Source of the DNA: CAWIXB01 sp963839955
GTDB taxonomy: Bacteria; Actinomycetota; Actinomycetes; JACCUZ01
DNA: 64,000 nucleotides
Direction of reading: 5' to 3'
Assembly: GCA_963839955.1 (NCBI GenBank)
Contig: CAWIXB010000001.1
Coordinates: forward strand, 620,001 to 684,000
The translations under genes were made by a program, and so were the position numbers. Below are positions 24,515-36,010 of the stretch, piece by piece. Each line of letters opens with the position of its first letter. Within the stretch, counting starts at the first letter, position 1. The notes beneath the pieces were generated by a model. It ran no database searches and was not told where the DNA came from. It saw only the letters and a list, made by a program, of their open reading frames with translations.

Positions 24515-27500
24515 CTAGGTGGTGTGATCCGCGGCGGTGCGGTCATCGAGCAGCGCGGCTGCCTTCGCCGCTACCAGCGCCTCTTCCTGCGACCGCTCCC
24601 ACTCGCCATCGCACGGGAACGATGTGCCGGCGAGGTAGCCGGTGATCTTCTCGGCAGGCATCGGCAGCGCCAGGTGGAAGCCCTGACCCACCTCGTAGCC
24701 GAGCGAGACCAGCGAAGCGCGTTGCTCGGGACGCTCGATGCCCTCGGCCACCACCGAGGCGAGTCCGAGGGTGTCGGCAAGGTCGCGGATGGTGCGGACC
24801 AGGCCCGACTCGGTGTCGGTGCCCGGCAGTGACTCGACGAACTCCTGGGCCAGCTTCAGCCCGTCGACGGGCAGCATCTGCAGGTAGCTGAGCGAGGAGT
24901 ATCCGGTGCCGAAGTCGTCGATATAGAGGTGAACGCCGAGGCCGGCCAGCTCGTTGAGGCGCGCAAGCACGGTGCCGTCGCCTGGGAGCAGGACGCTCTC
25001 GGTGATCTCGAGGATGAGCGTGTCGGGGTCGATGCCGGTTTCCCTGATCACCGCGCGGACGTCGTCGACGATGCCGCCGTCCTGCAGCTGGCGGCCGCTG
25101 ACGTTGACAGCGATGTGCAGGGCGGTGTGGCCCTCGAGGCTGGTCTGCCACGCCACCGCGGCCTTCACCGCGGTGCGCAGCACCCAGCGGCCCAGGGGGA
25201 CGATCAGGCCGGTCTCCTCGGCCAGCGTGATGAACTGGCCCGGCTGGAGCAGGCCGTGCTCCGGGTGCTGCCAGCGGACGAGCGCCTCCAGGCCGGTGAT
25301 CGTGCCCTGGTCGAGGTTGACGAGTGGCTGGTAGTAGACGACGAGCTCGCCGCGGTCGATCGCGTGACGCAGGTCGCTGGTGAGAGAGAGCCGTGCCAGG
25401 GCGACCTCGTGCATCTGGGGTGCGAAGACGGCGTACCGGTTCTTACCGGCGTTCTTCGCCTCGTACAGCGCGAGGTCGGCGTTGCGCATCAGGTCCTCGG
25501 GCGTGCTCGGTCCGCTCTGGCCCAGTGCGATGCCGATGCTGGCGCCGGTGCTGATGTCGGTGCCGTCGACGTCGACGGGGGTCCGCAGCGCGAGGAGCAT
25601 CCGACCGGCGATGACTTCCGCGTGCTGGTCGTCCTCGACGTCCTCGAGCAGGATCGCGAACTCGTCGCCACCGAGGCGGGCGGCTGTGTCGCCGTCGCGA
25701 AGACAGCTGCGCAGGCGGGTCGTCATCTCCCGCAGCAGCGAGTCACCCGCGGCGTGGCCGAGGCTGTCGTTCACGGTCTTGAAGTCGTCGAGGTCGACGA
25801 AGAGCACGGCGTAGCCGCCTGCACCGCGCGACCGGGCCATGGCGTGACCGAGGCGGTCGCGGAACAGCGCACGGTTCGCCAGCCCGGTGAGGGCGTCATG
25901 GAAGGCCTGGTGGGTGAGCTGTTGCTCGAGCTCGTGTCGTTCGGTGATGTCGTGGCAGGTGACGACGAAGCCCATGAGGTCCTCGTCGACCACCTTCGTG
26001 ACGACGGCGTCGACGTGGCGCGCGTTGCCCGACATGGTCATCAGGCCGATCTCGCCGCGGGCGGGTCGGCCACCTTGCGCCAGGCTCATCAGGTCGCGCG
26101 CCGCTTCGCGGTCGCCGTGCGCGACGACGTCGAGCCAGTTCATCCCGAGCAGCTCGGGAGCCGGCATGCCGACGATGGGCTCGACGGCGGGAGTCACGTA
26201 CACGACGGTGAGGTCGAGGTCGAGGATGCAGATGACGTCGGAGGCGTACTGCAGCATCAGCCGGAGGCGTCGCTCGCTGCGGCGTTCCATCTGGATCTCG
26301 TCGACACCGAGGCGCTCGAGCGCCAGGGTCATGGTGGCGGCCAGCGAGAGCAGCGCGGCGAGAGTGCGCGGTGAGGGCGCAGTGTTGCACGCGATCACCG
26401 CGGCCTCGCGGCCCAGTCCGCGCACAGGCAGTGCGACGAGCACCAACGTTTGGGTCGAAGGTACGCCGAGGGTCCCGTGGAGCAGCGACGGTCCGCTCAG
26501 GACGGCGATGCCGTCGTCGCCCTGGGGGAACAAGGCGAGCTCGGCTGCGTCGAGGAACGTGGCGCCGTCGACGTCGTCCGCGGCTTGCGCGACGGTGCCG
26601 CCCGGGTCGCCGTCGATCCGCCACGAGTGCACGGACGGCTGGTCGAGCAGCTCCAGGGCGGCAGCAAGCGCGGCGTCGCGGACCCCGGCGCGGTCCGAGG
26701 CGCTGATGAGGATCTCCGTCGAGTCGCGAAGGACATGCTCGCGACGCAGGGCACGGCGAAGCTTCGCCAGCAGGCTGACGATGCGCAGCAACGCCAGGGT
26801 GAAGAGCGCCACCGCACTGCCGAGCACCACAGCGGTCTTGGTGGCCTCCTCGGTGACCGGATAGGTCAGCACGAGCAGGGGCGAGACGAGGCAGGCAAGG
26901 CCGAGCATGACGACGAAGCGCCACGCCGCAGCGAGGCGCGCCTCGCCGACCTTGGCAGGTGGCGCCGCCATGTGCGGATGCCAGGTGGCGAGGACGATGA
27001 GGCCGGCCGCCGGCATCCAGCCGACGGTGAGCCCCGGGTGATCGGTCACGGCAGCGGCGATCTCGGAGCCGAGCCCGATGCCGAGGCCGAGGGTGAGCAG
27101 TCGTGCGCTGGCGTCGCGGCTGCCGATCATTGAGAAGACGAGCCGGGTCAGCAGCGCGAGCACGAGCAGGTAGCCGAGTGGGTAGCCACCGGCGACGGCC
27201 ATCTCGTCGAGGCCGGCGTCGCTGTCACTGAGCACGGGATCGATGAGCGCGAGCCAGCCGGCCTGCGCTGCGGCGACGGTGATGACGAGGGCGTCGAGGA
27301 TGCTGGCGCGGTCGTGGTGGATGCGCTCGCGCTGGTACGTGACCAGCGCCATGGCCAGCACGGGGAAGGCGAGCAGGCGTGGGGCGTCGGCCCACGACGG
27401 CGACGTGCCGCTGATGAGCGTGAGGGCCTGGCCGAGAGCCAGCAGTCCAACGGCGGCAGCGAGCAGCAAGCCCGGGACGGAGTCGGCCGGGCGCGCCCGG

Positions 27501-27652
27501 CGGGTGGCGACGACGATGGCGAGCATCCCGAACAGGCCGGTAGCCAGCCAGGTCATGGCGCGGGGGAAGTCCTCGGGCATGGCGGCGTAGGCAGTGAGCA
27601 GACCGCCGGCCACCACGGCAACCGTCAGCGCGACGTTTCGACCGCTGCGCAT
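24515..27652 (-). CDS. Membrane PAS-GGDEF-EAL cyclic di-GMP enzyme
   Basis: A 1045-residue protein. An N-terminal membrane part of eight or more helices (about 1-310) is followed by a GAF-like linker, a PAS domain from about 465 (LMLQYASDVICILDLDLTVVYVTPAV), a GGDEF domain with intact RLGGDEF near 662, and an EAL domain with intact GLEALVRW near 790 and TEETGLI. Both catalytic motifs are complete, so it may make and break cyclic di-GMP. A strong GGAGGTG precedes the ATG. It faces the DUF255 gene divergently. Confidence 0.93.
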   Translation of the reverse strand: MRSGRNVALTVAVVAGGLLTAYAAMPEDFPRAMTWLATGLFGMLAIVVATRRARPADSVPGLLLAAAVGLLALGQALTLISGTSPSWADAPRLLAFPVLAMALVTYQRERIHHDRASILDALVITVAAAQAGWLALIDPVLSDSDAGLDEMAVAGGYPLGYLLVLALLTRLVFSMIGSRDASARLLTLGLGIGLGSEIAAAVTDHPGLTVGWMPAAGLIVLATWHPHMAAPPAKVGEARLAAAWRFVVMLGLACLVSPLLVLTYPVTEEATKTAVVLGSAVALFTLALLRIVSLLAKLRRALRREHVLRDSTEILISASDRAGVRDAALAAALELLDQPSVHSWRIDGDPGGTVAQAADDVDGATFLDAAELALFPQGDDGIAVLSGPSLLHGTLGVPSTQTLVLVALPVRGLGREAAVIACNTAPSPRTLAALLSLAATMTLALERLGVDEIQMERRSERRLRLMLQYASDVICILDLDLTVVYVTPAVEPIVGMPAPELLGMNWLDVVAHGDREAARDLMSLAQGGRPARGEIGLMTMSGNARHVDAVVTKVVDEDLMGFVVTCHDITERHELEQQLTHQAFHDALTGLANRALFRDRLGHAMARSRGAGGYAVLFVDLDDFKTVNDSLGHAAGDSLLREMTTRLRSCLRDGDTAARLGGDEFAILLEDVEDDQHAEVIAGRMLLALRTPVDVDGTDISTGASIGIALGQSGPSTPEDLMRNADLALYEAKNAGKNRYAVFAPQMHEVALARLSLTSDLRHAIDRGELVVYYQPLVNLDQGTITGLEALVRWQHPEHGLLQPGQFITLAEETGLIVPLGRWVLRTAVKAAVAWQTSLEGHTALHIAVNVSGRQLQDGGIVDDVRAVIRETGIDPDTLILEITESVLLPGDGTVLARLNELAGLGVHLYIDDFGTGYSSLSYLQMLPVDGLKLAQEFVESLPGTDTESGLVRTIRDLADTLGLASVVAEGIERPEQRASLVSLGYEVGQGFHLALPMPAEKITGYLAGTSFPCDGEWERSQEEALVAAKAAALLDDRTAADHTT

Positions 27653-27816
27653 CCGCTCACCTCCGTCTCATTCCGGACGCCACGAATCCCGGCGGTCCTT
27701 GAATGAGCCCGCCGGCGTCCTGTGTGCCTATCGGGCGGAGTGGGGGCGGACTTGATCCCAACCACCCGTAGAGGCTTACGCTCCGGCTTCAGCCCCGGAC
27801 GAGCGGAGGACACCCG

Positions 27817-29805
<1,989 letters not shown>

Positions 29806-29847
29806 ACAGACCTTTCCCACGGCTTGTAATCGCGTAATCATGCTTGC

Positions 29848-30393
29848 ATGACGACGAGAGACGAGCGTGACGAGCAGGTGCGGGGCTGGTTCACCGGGCG
29901 GCTGACGAAGTCGTGGTTCGAGGGACCGCCGGAGGTGGACGTCGACCGCGAGGAGATCACCGTCGTGGGTCGCATCCCGGCGCCGGACGTGGCCGGAGAC
30001 GCGTCGCCCGCCGAGCGGGCCGCGGCAGCCGACGGGCGCATCAAGGCGTTTCGCGAGGACACCCGCGAGGACCGGATCCGGGTCGCGCGCGAGGCGGAGC
30101 ACCGCTTCGGCCGCAAGGTTGCCTGGGGCGTCGAGTGCGACGGTCGCCGGGCGCTGTTCACCCATCTGTCGGTGCCGGTGATGACGCGGCTGCGTCAGCC
30201 CGAGCGCCAGGTGCTGGACACCCTGGTCGACGCCGGCGTGGCCCGGTCGCGCTCGGAGGCGCTGGCCTGGTCGGTGCGCCTCGTCGGCAAGCACGCCGAG
30301 GAGTGGCTGGGCGAGCTGCGCACCGCGATGGAGCAGGTCGAGCGGGTGCGCGCCGAGGGCCCCGACGCCGCGAGCACCGAGGGGCCTGCCTAG
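29848..30393 (+). CDS. Conserved hypothetical protein with helical C-terminus
   Basis: A 181-residue soluble protein. I do not recognise a named family. The N-terminal half holds short strands (RLTKSWFEGPPEVDVDREEITVVGRIP) and the C-terminal half a helix-turn-helix or ribbon-helix-helix-like run (QVLDTLVDAGVARSRSEALAWSVRLVGKHAEEW). The region just before the ATG is AT-rich (GTAATCGCGTAATCATGC) with a repeated GTAATC, a possible promoter or autoregulatory site. The stop overlaps the convergent hemolysin III stop through a shared CTAG. Confidence 0.6.
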   Translation: MTTRDERDEQVRGWFTGRLTKSWFEGPPEVDVDREEITVVGRIPAPDVAGDASPAERAAAADGRIKAFREDTREDRIRVAREAEHRFGRKVAWGVECDGRRALFTHLSVPVMTRLRQPERQVLDTLVDAGVARSRSEALAWSVRLVGKHAEEWLGELRTAMEQVERVRAEGPDAASTEGPA

Positions 30394-31061
30394 GCCCCGT
30401 AGGTGTAGGTCGCGATCGACACCGCGATGTAGTGCACGGTGTACGCCGCCAGCGTGAGCGCGTGGAAGACCTCGTGGAAGCCGAACCACCGCGGTGACGG
30501 GTCGGGCTTCTTGGCGGCGTAGACGAGGCCGCCAAGGCTGTAGAGACCTCCGCCGATCGCGAGCAGCGTGACGACGGCTGCGCCGGCGCCGTCGAGAATG
30601 TCCGACAGGTAGAACACGGCGACCCAGCCCATCGCGATGTAGACGGGCGTGTAGAGCCACCGCGGTGCGCCGAACCAGAAGACACGGAACGCGATCCCCG
30701 CCAGCGCGGACAGCCAGATGAACCACAGCAGCATGGTGCCGCGGTCCGTGTCCATCACGAGCAGGCCGAACGGCGTGTAGGTGCCGGCGATGATGAGGAA
30801 GATGTTCGAGTGGTCGAGCCGCTTGAGCACGCCGAACGCACGCGGTGACCAGGTACCCCGGTGGTAGAGCGCACTGACGCCGAACAGCAGCGCCGCGCTG
30901 GTCGCGTAGATCGCGGTGGCTGCCGTTGCGCGCGTCCCATCGGCGAGGACCACGAGCACGATGCCGGCAACCACGGAGAGCGGGAATGTGCCCGCGTGCA
31001 ACCAGCCACGCAGTCGCGGCTTCACGGCACTGACGAGGTCGTCGACGGCTTTCTCCGTCAT
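30390..31061 (-). CDS. Hemolysin III/TrhA family (PAQR-like) membrane protein
   Basis: A 223-residue seven-helix membrane protein. Family marks are SALYHRGTWSPRAFGVLKRLDHSNIFLIIAGTYTPF with the conserved Ser/His/Asp metal site residues, and the C-terminal FHEVFHALTLAAYTVHYIAV with His pair. Proteins of this group are related to the PAQR receptors and are proposed to influence membrane energetics or fluidity. The location before uppS agrees with Rv1085c. Confidence 0.9.
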   Translation of the reverse strand: MTEKAVDDLVSAVKPRLRGWLHAGTFPLSVVAGIVLVVLADGTRATAATAIYATSAALLFGVSALYHRGTWSPRAFGVLKRLDHSNIFLIIAGTYTPFGLLVMDTDRGTMLLWFIWLSALAGIAFRVFWFGAPRWLYTPVYIAMGWVAVFYLSDILDGAGAAVVTLLAIGGGLYSLGGLVYAAKKPDPSPRWFGFHEVFHALTLAAYTVHYIAVSIATYTYGA

Positions 31062-31186
31062 TGCCTCACCCTACCGACGCCCGCGTCGGTCGAGGTGGCC
31101 GGGACCTTCACGGCTTCTTCACTGGACACCGATCGGTAGGTGACACGGGCGGCGGTATCGTGCGAGATCGGACGGGAGGAGACGGC

Positions 31187-31948
31187 GTGGGGTTGCGCAA
31201 GCTGGTCTACGGCGCCTACGAACGGCGGTTGACCGCCGGCTTCCCGCGCGAGCTCGGCCCGCGACACGTCGGCGTCATCCTCGACGGTAACCGTCGGTGG
31301 GCGAAGGCCTCCGGTGAGGAAGCGGCGACGGGCCACCAAGCGGGTGCGGACAAGATCCAGGACCTGCTCACCTGGTGCGAGGAGCTCGACGTCGAGATGG
31401 TCACGTTGTGGCTGCTCTCGAACGACAACCTCAGCCGCTCGCCCGACGAGATCGAGGCGCTGCTCGCGATCATCGAGCAAGCGGTGACGACTCTCGACGA
31501 GGCAGGCCGGTGGCGCGTGCATCCGATGGGTGCACTCGACCTGTTGCCCGACCGCACGGCCCGGCTGCTCAAGCAGGTGGACGAGCGCAGCGCCGACCGT
31601 GACGGCATCCACGTGAACGTCGCGATCGGCTACGGCGGTCGACGCGAGATCGCCGACGCCGTTCGCTCGCTGCTGAACGAGCACGCCTCGCTCGGCACGT
31701 CGATCGAGGATCTCGCCGCCGTGCTCGACGTCGAGCACATCGCGGAGCATCTCTACACGCGGGGCCAGCCCGACCCCGACCTGGTCATCCGCACCTCGGG
31801 TGAGCAGCGGCTGTCCGGATTCCTGCTCTGGCAGAGCGCCCACTCGGAGTTCTACTTCTGCGAGGCCTACTGGCCTGATTTCCGCAAGGTCGACTTCCTG
31901 CGCGCCATCCGTGCCTACGCCGCGCGGCACCGCCGATACGGCGGCTGA
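31187..31948 (+). CDS. cis-Prenyl diphosphate synthase (UppS family)
   Basis: A 253-residue isoprenyl transferase of the undecaprenyl/Z-farnesyl diphosphate synthase family, used for lipid carriers of cell wall synthesis. The P-loop RHVGVILDGNRRWAK holds the catalytic Asp33; TLWLLSNDNLSRS, VNVAIGYGGRREIADA, PDLVIRTSGEQRLSGFLLWQSAHSEFYF and PDFRKVDFLRAI are conserved blocks. The GTG start has GGGAGGAG six bases before. The ortholog-like position matches Rv1086, a short-chain Z-FPP synthase, so product length is uncertain. Confidence 0.93.
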   Translation: MGLRKLVYGAYERRLTAGFPRELGPRHVGVILDGNRRWAKASGEEAATGHQAGADKIQDLLTWCEELDVEMVTLWLLSNDNLSRSPDEIEALLAIIEQAVTTLDEAGRWRVHPMGALDLLPDRTARLLKQVDERSADRDGIHVNVAIGYGGRREIADAVRSLLNEHASLGTSIEDLAAVLDVEHIAEHLYTRGQPDPDLVIRTSGEQRLSGFLLWQSAHSEFYFCEAYWPDFRKVDFLRAIRAYAARHRRYGG

Positions 31949-31990
31949 CCGTTCGACCGAACGTGCTCTGCCGGTCGGGTGAACCTCCGC

Positions 31991-32044
31991 GTGTCTGACC
32001 CGGCGGACGGGTGTTCCCGCGTACCGTCCGACCCAGCGGACGGC
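31991..32044. repeat. 19-bp imperfect direct repeat before PhoH2 gene
   Basis: GTCTGACCCGGCGGACGGG (31991-32009) and GTCCGACCCAGCGGACGGC (32026-32044) differ at three positions. They lie between uppS and the PhoH2 start chosen here. If translation began at the GTG at 31979 they would encode repeated SDPADG motifs, which supports a non-coding origin and the later start. Confidence 0.45.
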
Positions 32045-32083
32045 ACCCGCGCCGACCGCCTGGGCCTCAGGGGAGTTCGCACC

Positions 32084-33400
32084 GTGGCTGCTACTTCGAC
32101 TCGTCGCACCTACGTCCTCGACACCAGCGTGCTGTTGTCCGACCCGCTTGCGATCCTGCGTTTCGACGAGCACGAGGTCGTGCTCCCCGTGGTCGTGATC
32201 AGCGAGCTCGAGGCCAAGCGGGCTCACCCGGAGCTCGGCTACTTCGCCCGGCAGGCACTGCGGCTGCTCGACGACCTGAGGCTGGAGCACGGCCGGCTCG
32301 ACCAGCCGCTGCCGGTCGGTGACGACGGCGGCACCGTGCGGGTCGAGCTCAACCACGTCGACACCAGCGTGCTCCCGCCCGGGTTCCGCCCGGTCGGCCA
32401 GGCCTGGGACAACGACAGCCGCATCCTGGCGGTCGCGAGCAACCTGATGGCCGAGGGGGGCGACGTCACGCTGGTCAGCAAGGACCTGCCGATGCGGGTC
32501 AAGGCCTCGGCGGTCGGGCTGCGCGCCGCGGAGTACCGCGGCAAGGGCGCCGTCGAGTCCGGCTGGACCGGCATGGCCGAGCTGACCGTGGGCGCCGACG
32601 AGCTCGACACGTTGTACGAGGTGGAGCGGGTCGACCTCGAGGAGGCGCGCGAGCTGCCCTGTCACACCGGTCTGCGGCTGCTCTCCGACCGCGGGAGCGC
32701 CCTGGGCCGGGTCACGCCCGACAAGCACGTGCGGCTGGTGCGCGGCGATCGCGACGCGTTCGGGCTGCACGGGCGCAGCGCCGAGCAGCGCATCGCGCTC
32801 GACCTGCTGCTCGACCCCGATGTCGGCATCATCTCGCTCGGCGGGCGTGCGGGCACCGGCAAGTCCGCACTGGCGCTGTGCGCCGGCCTCGAGGCCGTGA
32901 TGGAGCGTCGCCAGCACCGCAAGGTCGTGGTCTTCCGGCCGCTGTACGCCGTGGGCGGCCAGGAGCTCGGCTACCTGCCCGGCTCCGAGGCCGAGAAGAT
33001 GAATCCCTGGGCTCAGGCGGTCTTCGACACGCTCGGTGCACTCGTCACCAGCGACGTCGTCGACGAGATCATGGACCGCGGGATGCTCGAGGTGCTGCCG
33101 CTGACGCACATCCGCGGCCGGTCCCTGCACGATGCGTTCGTCATCGTCGACGAGGCGCAGTCGCTCGAGCGCAACGTGCTGCTGACCGTGCTCTCCCGGA
33201 TCGGCCAGGGCTCGCGCGTGGTGCTCACCCACGACGTGGCCCAGCGCGACAACCTGCGGGTCGGCCGCCATGACGGGGTCGGGTCGGTGATCGAGGCGCT
33301 CAAGGGCCACCCGCTCTTCGCCCACGTGACCCTCTCGCGCTCCGAACGGTCGCCGATCGCGGCTCTCGTCACCGAGATGCTCGAGGACCTGCCGGCCTGA
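32084..33400 (+). CDS. PhoH2: PIN domain fused to PhoH-like ATPase
   Basis: A 438-residue two-domain protein. The N-terminal PIN RNase domain (about 8-140) opens YVLDTSVLLSDP with the first catalytic Asp and includes WDNDSRILAVA. The PhoH-like ATPase has Walker A GGRAGTGKSALAL, RPLYAVGGQELGYLPG, Walker B FVIVDEAQSLERN and DVAQRDN. PhoH2 proteins are ATP-dependent RNA helicase/RNases. GTG at 32084 with GGGGAG upstream is preferred to the GTG at 31979. Position agrees with Rv1095. Confidence 0.92.
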   Translation: MAATSTRRTYVLDTSVLLSDPLAILRFDEHEVVLPVVVISELEAKRAHPELGYFARQALRLLDDLRLEHGRLDQPLPVGDDGGTVRVELNHVDTSVLPPGFRPVGQAWDNDSRILAVASNLMAEGGDVTLVSKDLPMRVKASAVGLRAAEYRGKGAVESGWTGMAELTVGADELDTLYEVERVDLEEARELPCHTGLRLLSDRGSALGRVTPDKHVRLVRGDRDAFGLHGRSAEQRIALDLLLDPDVGIISLGGRAGTGKSALALCAGLEAVMERRQHRKVVVFRPLYAVGGQELGYLPGSEAEKMNPWAQAVFDTLGALVTSDVVDEIMDRGMLEVLPLTHIRGRSLHDAFVIVDEAQSLERNVLLTVLSRIGQGSRVVLTHDVAQRDNLRVGRHDGVGSVIEALKGHPLFAHVTLSRSERSPIAALVTEMLEDLPA

Positions 33401-33780
33401 GCCGGCGTCGTACTCCTTTCCCTCGATCGGCGCGATTCGTCACTCTGAGTGACCTCGTCCTGGCCGGCTGCTCATCGTCCTGTCGACTGTGACGTAACGC
33501 ACGCCCGCACGATTTGGTGATCCGGGTGAGGACCATGCACTCTCGACGAGTAAGACCCCTGCGCCGCAGTAGCAGCTGATGATCACCTAGCGTGACATCG
33601 ATGCGCGTCACACCTCGGCGGCGCCGCCTCGCATCCAGGCACCAGCGTGACCCCAACGCTGCCTGGCGAGGCCCGAGCCTCCACCCCTCGGGGACCAGCA
33701 CCGGAGGCCCGTGACCGGGGTGCCGATCGCGCGACGCCAGACCGGCGTCGTGCCCTCGACGTGCTGGAAGGAAATTCACC
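33401..33780. promoter_or_regulatory. 380-bp structured leader of the SLT-domain gene
   Basis: No gene is seen here. GGTGATC (33516-33522) and GATCACC (33581-33587) close a 72-nt domain. Further on, CCAGGC...GCCTGG with inner AGCGT...ACGCT (about 33634-33666) forms a strong hairpin. GCCTCC...GGAGGC (about 33676-33709) encloses another. Such long structured leaders before secreted wall hydrolases in actinobacteria are often riboswitches, notably ydaO-type c-di-AMP switches. I could not match the conserved ydaO core, so the class is open. Confidence 0.45.
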
Positions 33781-34494
33781 GTGCAAAGCAACCGGATCTC
33801 GATCCGGGCGATGGCTGCAGCCTCCGGGCTTGCGGTCGCGACCTTGGCGGCGACCTACGGCTTCACCACCCTGGCCGCCGAGCCCACCGCCTCCACCTCC
33901 GACACCACCCACCGCGCCACCGCCGCGGAGCTGTCCTCGTCCTCTGACCGTGTCAGGGAGATCGGCAGCCTGGCCGCCGACAAGGTCCAGGCTCGCAACG
34001 AGGCCAAGCGCGAGGCCGCCCTCAAGGCGCGCGCCGAGCGCAAGGCGCGGGCCGAGCGCCGTGAGCGGCTGCGCGAAATCGCCGCCGAGCGCCGGGCCGC
34101 GGCCGAGCGCCGGGCCGAGGCCGCCCGCCAGGCCGAGGAAGCCCGTGACGCTGAGGAGCGGGCCAGCCGGTCGACGACCAGCGTGTCAGCGAGCGGCGTC
34201 CGCGGCATCGCGGCCGACATGGCCGCGTCGCAGTACGGCTGGGGCGCCGACCAGTTCAGCTGCCTCGACTCCCTCTGGGAGAAGGAGTCCGGCTGGAACT
34301 ACCAGGCGTCGAACCCGTCGTCCGGCGCCTACGGCATCCCGCAGGCCCTCCCGGGCTCGAAGATGTCCTCGCACGGCTCCGACTGGCAGACCAACCCCGC
34401 GACGCAGATCGCGTGGGGCCTGTCCTACATCGAGGGCCGCTACGGGTCGCCGTGCTCCGCGTGGTCGACCTCGCAGTCGCAGGGCTGGTACTGA
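33781..34494 (+). CDS. Secreted coiled-coil protein with SLT-like transglycosylase domain
   Basis: A 237-residue exported protein. Residues 1-33 form a signal peptide (SIRAMAAASGLAVATLAATYGFTTLAAE). Residues 55-130 are a long Ala/Arg/Glu coiled coil (REAALKARAERKARAERRER). The C-terminal domain has the catalytic-Glu motif LDSLWEKESGWNYQASNPSSGAYGIPQALPGSKM and two Cys that may pair. This resembles lytic transglycosylase-like wall enzymes of actinobacteria. The GTG has GGAAGGA upstream. It is preceded by a long structured leader and followed by a strong hairpin. Confidence 0.88.
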   Translation: MQSNRISIRAMAAASGLAVATLAATYGFTTLAAEPTASTSDTTHRATAAELSSSSDRVREIGSLAADKVQARNEAKREAALKARAERKARAERRERLREIAAERRAAAERRAEAARQAEEARDAEERASRSTTSVSASGVRGIAADMAASQYGWGADQFSCLDSLWEKESGWNYQASNPSSGAYGIPQALPGSKMSSHGSDWQTNPATQIAWGLSYIEGRYGSPCSAWSTSQSQGWY

Positions 34495-34513
34495 GCAGCA
34501 CCTGAGCCACATC

Positions 34514-34555
34514 GACGAGGGCCCCCGACGATCTCAGGACGTCGGGGGCCTCGTC
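34514..34555. terminator. Bidirectional hairpin terminator, SLT gene/fumC
   Basis: GACGAGG and CCCCCGACG (34514-34530, one bulged base) pair with CGTCGGGGGCCTCGTC (34540-34555), a 16-bp stem around a 9-nt loop. The stop codon of fumC (34534-34536) lies in the loop, so the hairpin serves as the end of both convergent genes. No U tract follows, as is common in high-GC actinobacteria. Confidence 0.8.
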
Positions 34556-35943
34556 ATGCTCAGGACGTCGAGCGCGTCGTCGAGCTGCTCGGCGGTGAGG
34601 GTGCCGTTGTCGACGTACCCGTTCTCGAGCACGACCTCCTTGATGGTCTTCCGCTCGGCCAGCGACTGCTTGGCGACCTTGGCGGCATTCTCGTAACCGA
34701 GGTACCTGTTCAGCGCCGTCACGATCGATGGTGACGACTCGGCGAACTCCCGGCAGCGGTCCTCGTCGGCCGTGATGCCGTCGACGCACTTGTCGGCGAA
34801 CAGGCGCGACACGTTGGCGAGCAGCCGGATGGACTCGAGCAGGTTGCGCGCGAGCATCGGGAGCATGATGTTGAGCTCGAAATTGCCGGCCGCGCCGCCG
34901 AAGGCCACGGCGGCGTCGTTGCCGACGACCTGCGCGCAGACCATGCACAGCGCCTCGGGGATGACCGGGTTCACCTTGCCCGGCATGATCGAGGACCCGG
35001 GCTGCAGGTCGGGCAGGTGGATCTCGCCGAGGCCTGCGCGGGGACCGGAGCCCATCCAGCGGATGTCGTTGGAGACCTTGTACAGCGAGACCGCGATGGT
35101 GCGCAGCTGGCCGGAGAGCTCGACCAGGGCGTCGCGCGCCCCCTGGGCCTCGAAGTGGTCGCGGGCCTCGGTGAGCGGCAGGCCGGTTGCCCTCGCCACC
35201 TCCTCGATGACCCGCGCCGAGAAACCGGGGGGCGTGTTGATGCCGGTGCCCACCGCCGTACCGCCGAGGGGCAGCTCGGCGACGCGGGGCAATGTGGCCT
35301 CGAGCCGCTCGATGCCAAGGCGCACCTGCGCCGCGTAACCGCCGAACTCCTGCCCCAGGGTGACCGGCGTCGCGTCCATCAGGTGGGTGCGACCCGACTT
35401 CACCACGTGGGCGAACTCCTGCGCCTTGCGGCTCAACGCGGCGTCGAGGTGGGCCAGGGCGGGCACGAGGTCGCGTACGACGGCCGAGGTGGCCGCAATG
35501 TGGATCGACGCCGGGAAGACGTCGTTGGAGGACTGCGACGCGTTGACGTGGTCGTTGGGATGGACGTCGCGCCCGAGCCCAACGGTTGCGAGCGTCGCGA
35601 TGACCTCGTTGGCGTTCATGTTGCTCGACGTCCCCGACCCGGTCTGGAACACGTCGATGGGGAAGTGGTCGTCCCACTCGCCGCGGGACACCGCGTCCGC
35701 GGCCGCGACCACCGCGTCGGCGAGCTCCTTCTCCAGAACACCGAGCTCCGCGTTGACGCCCGCCGCGGCCGACTTGATGCGGGCCAGCGCCTCGATGTGG
35801 GCGCGCTCGAGCGTGACGCCGCTGATGGGGAAGTTCTCCACGGCCCGCTGGGTCTGCGCGCGCCAGCGGGCGTCCTTGGGCACCTTCACCTCGCCCATGG
35901 AGTCGTGCTCGATGCGGTAGTCCTGCTCGCTGCTCTCGCTCAT
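34534..35943 (-). CDS. fumC: Class II fumarate hydratase
   Basis: Fumarase converts fumarate to malate in the TCA cycle. The 469-residue protein has the class II layout: FQTGSGTSSNMNANEVIA, NDHVNASQSSNDVFPASIHIAA, KSGRTHLMDATPVTLGQEF, and the superfamily signature GSSIMPGKVNPVIPEA near 318-333. ATG start 67 bp ahead of the glpX stop. The glpX-fumC order matches Rv1099c-Rv1098c and suggests one operon. Confidence 0.96.
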   Translation of the reverse strand: MSESSEQDYRIEHDSMGEVKVPKDARWRAQTQRAVENFPISGVTLERAHIEALARIKSAAAGVNAELGVLEKELADAVVAAADAVSRGEWDDHFPIDVFQTGSGTSSNMNANEVIATLATVGLGRDVHPNDHVNASQSSNDVFPASIHIAATSAVVRDLVPALAHLDAALSRKAQEFAHVVKSGRTHLMDATPVTLGQEFGGYAAQVRLGIERLEATLPRVAELPLGGTAVGTGINTPPGFSARVIEEVARATGLPLTEARDHFEAQGARDALVELSGQLRTIAVSLYKVSNDIRWMGSGPRAGLGEIHLPDLQPGSSIMPGKVNPVIPEALCMVCAQVVGNDAAVAFGGAAGNFELNIMLPMLARNLLESIRLLANVSRLFADKCVDGITADEDRCREFAESSPSIVTALNRYLGYENAAKVAKQSLAERKTIKEVVLENGYVDNGTLTAEQLDDALDVLSMTRPPTS

Positions 35944-36010
35944 GCGAGTACTACATCACCGGCGAGTCGGCCTGGTTCGGCTGGGTGCCGGACAGAACAG
36001 ACGGACGGTG

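Noticed and set aside
31058..33325. 755-codon minus-strand open frame opposite uppS and phoH2
   Set aside because: Long antisense frames are normal at this GC content; both plus-strand genes carry intact catalytic motifs.
33401..33780. Assigning the leader as a ydaO c-di-AMP riboswitch
   Set aside because: The gene context fits, but the conserved core sequences I know for ydaO are not visible; only kept as an unclassified structured leader.
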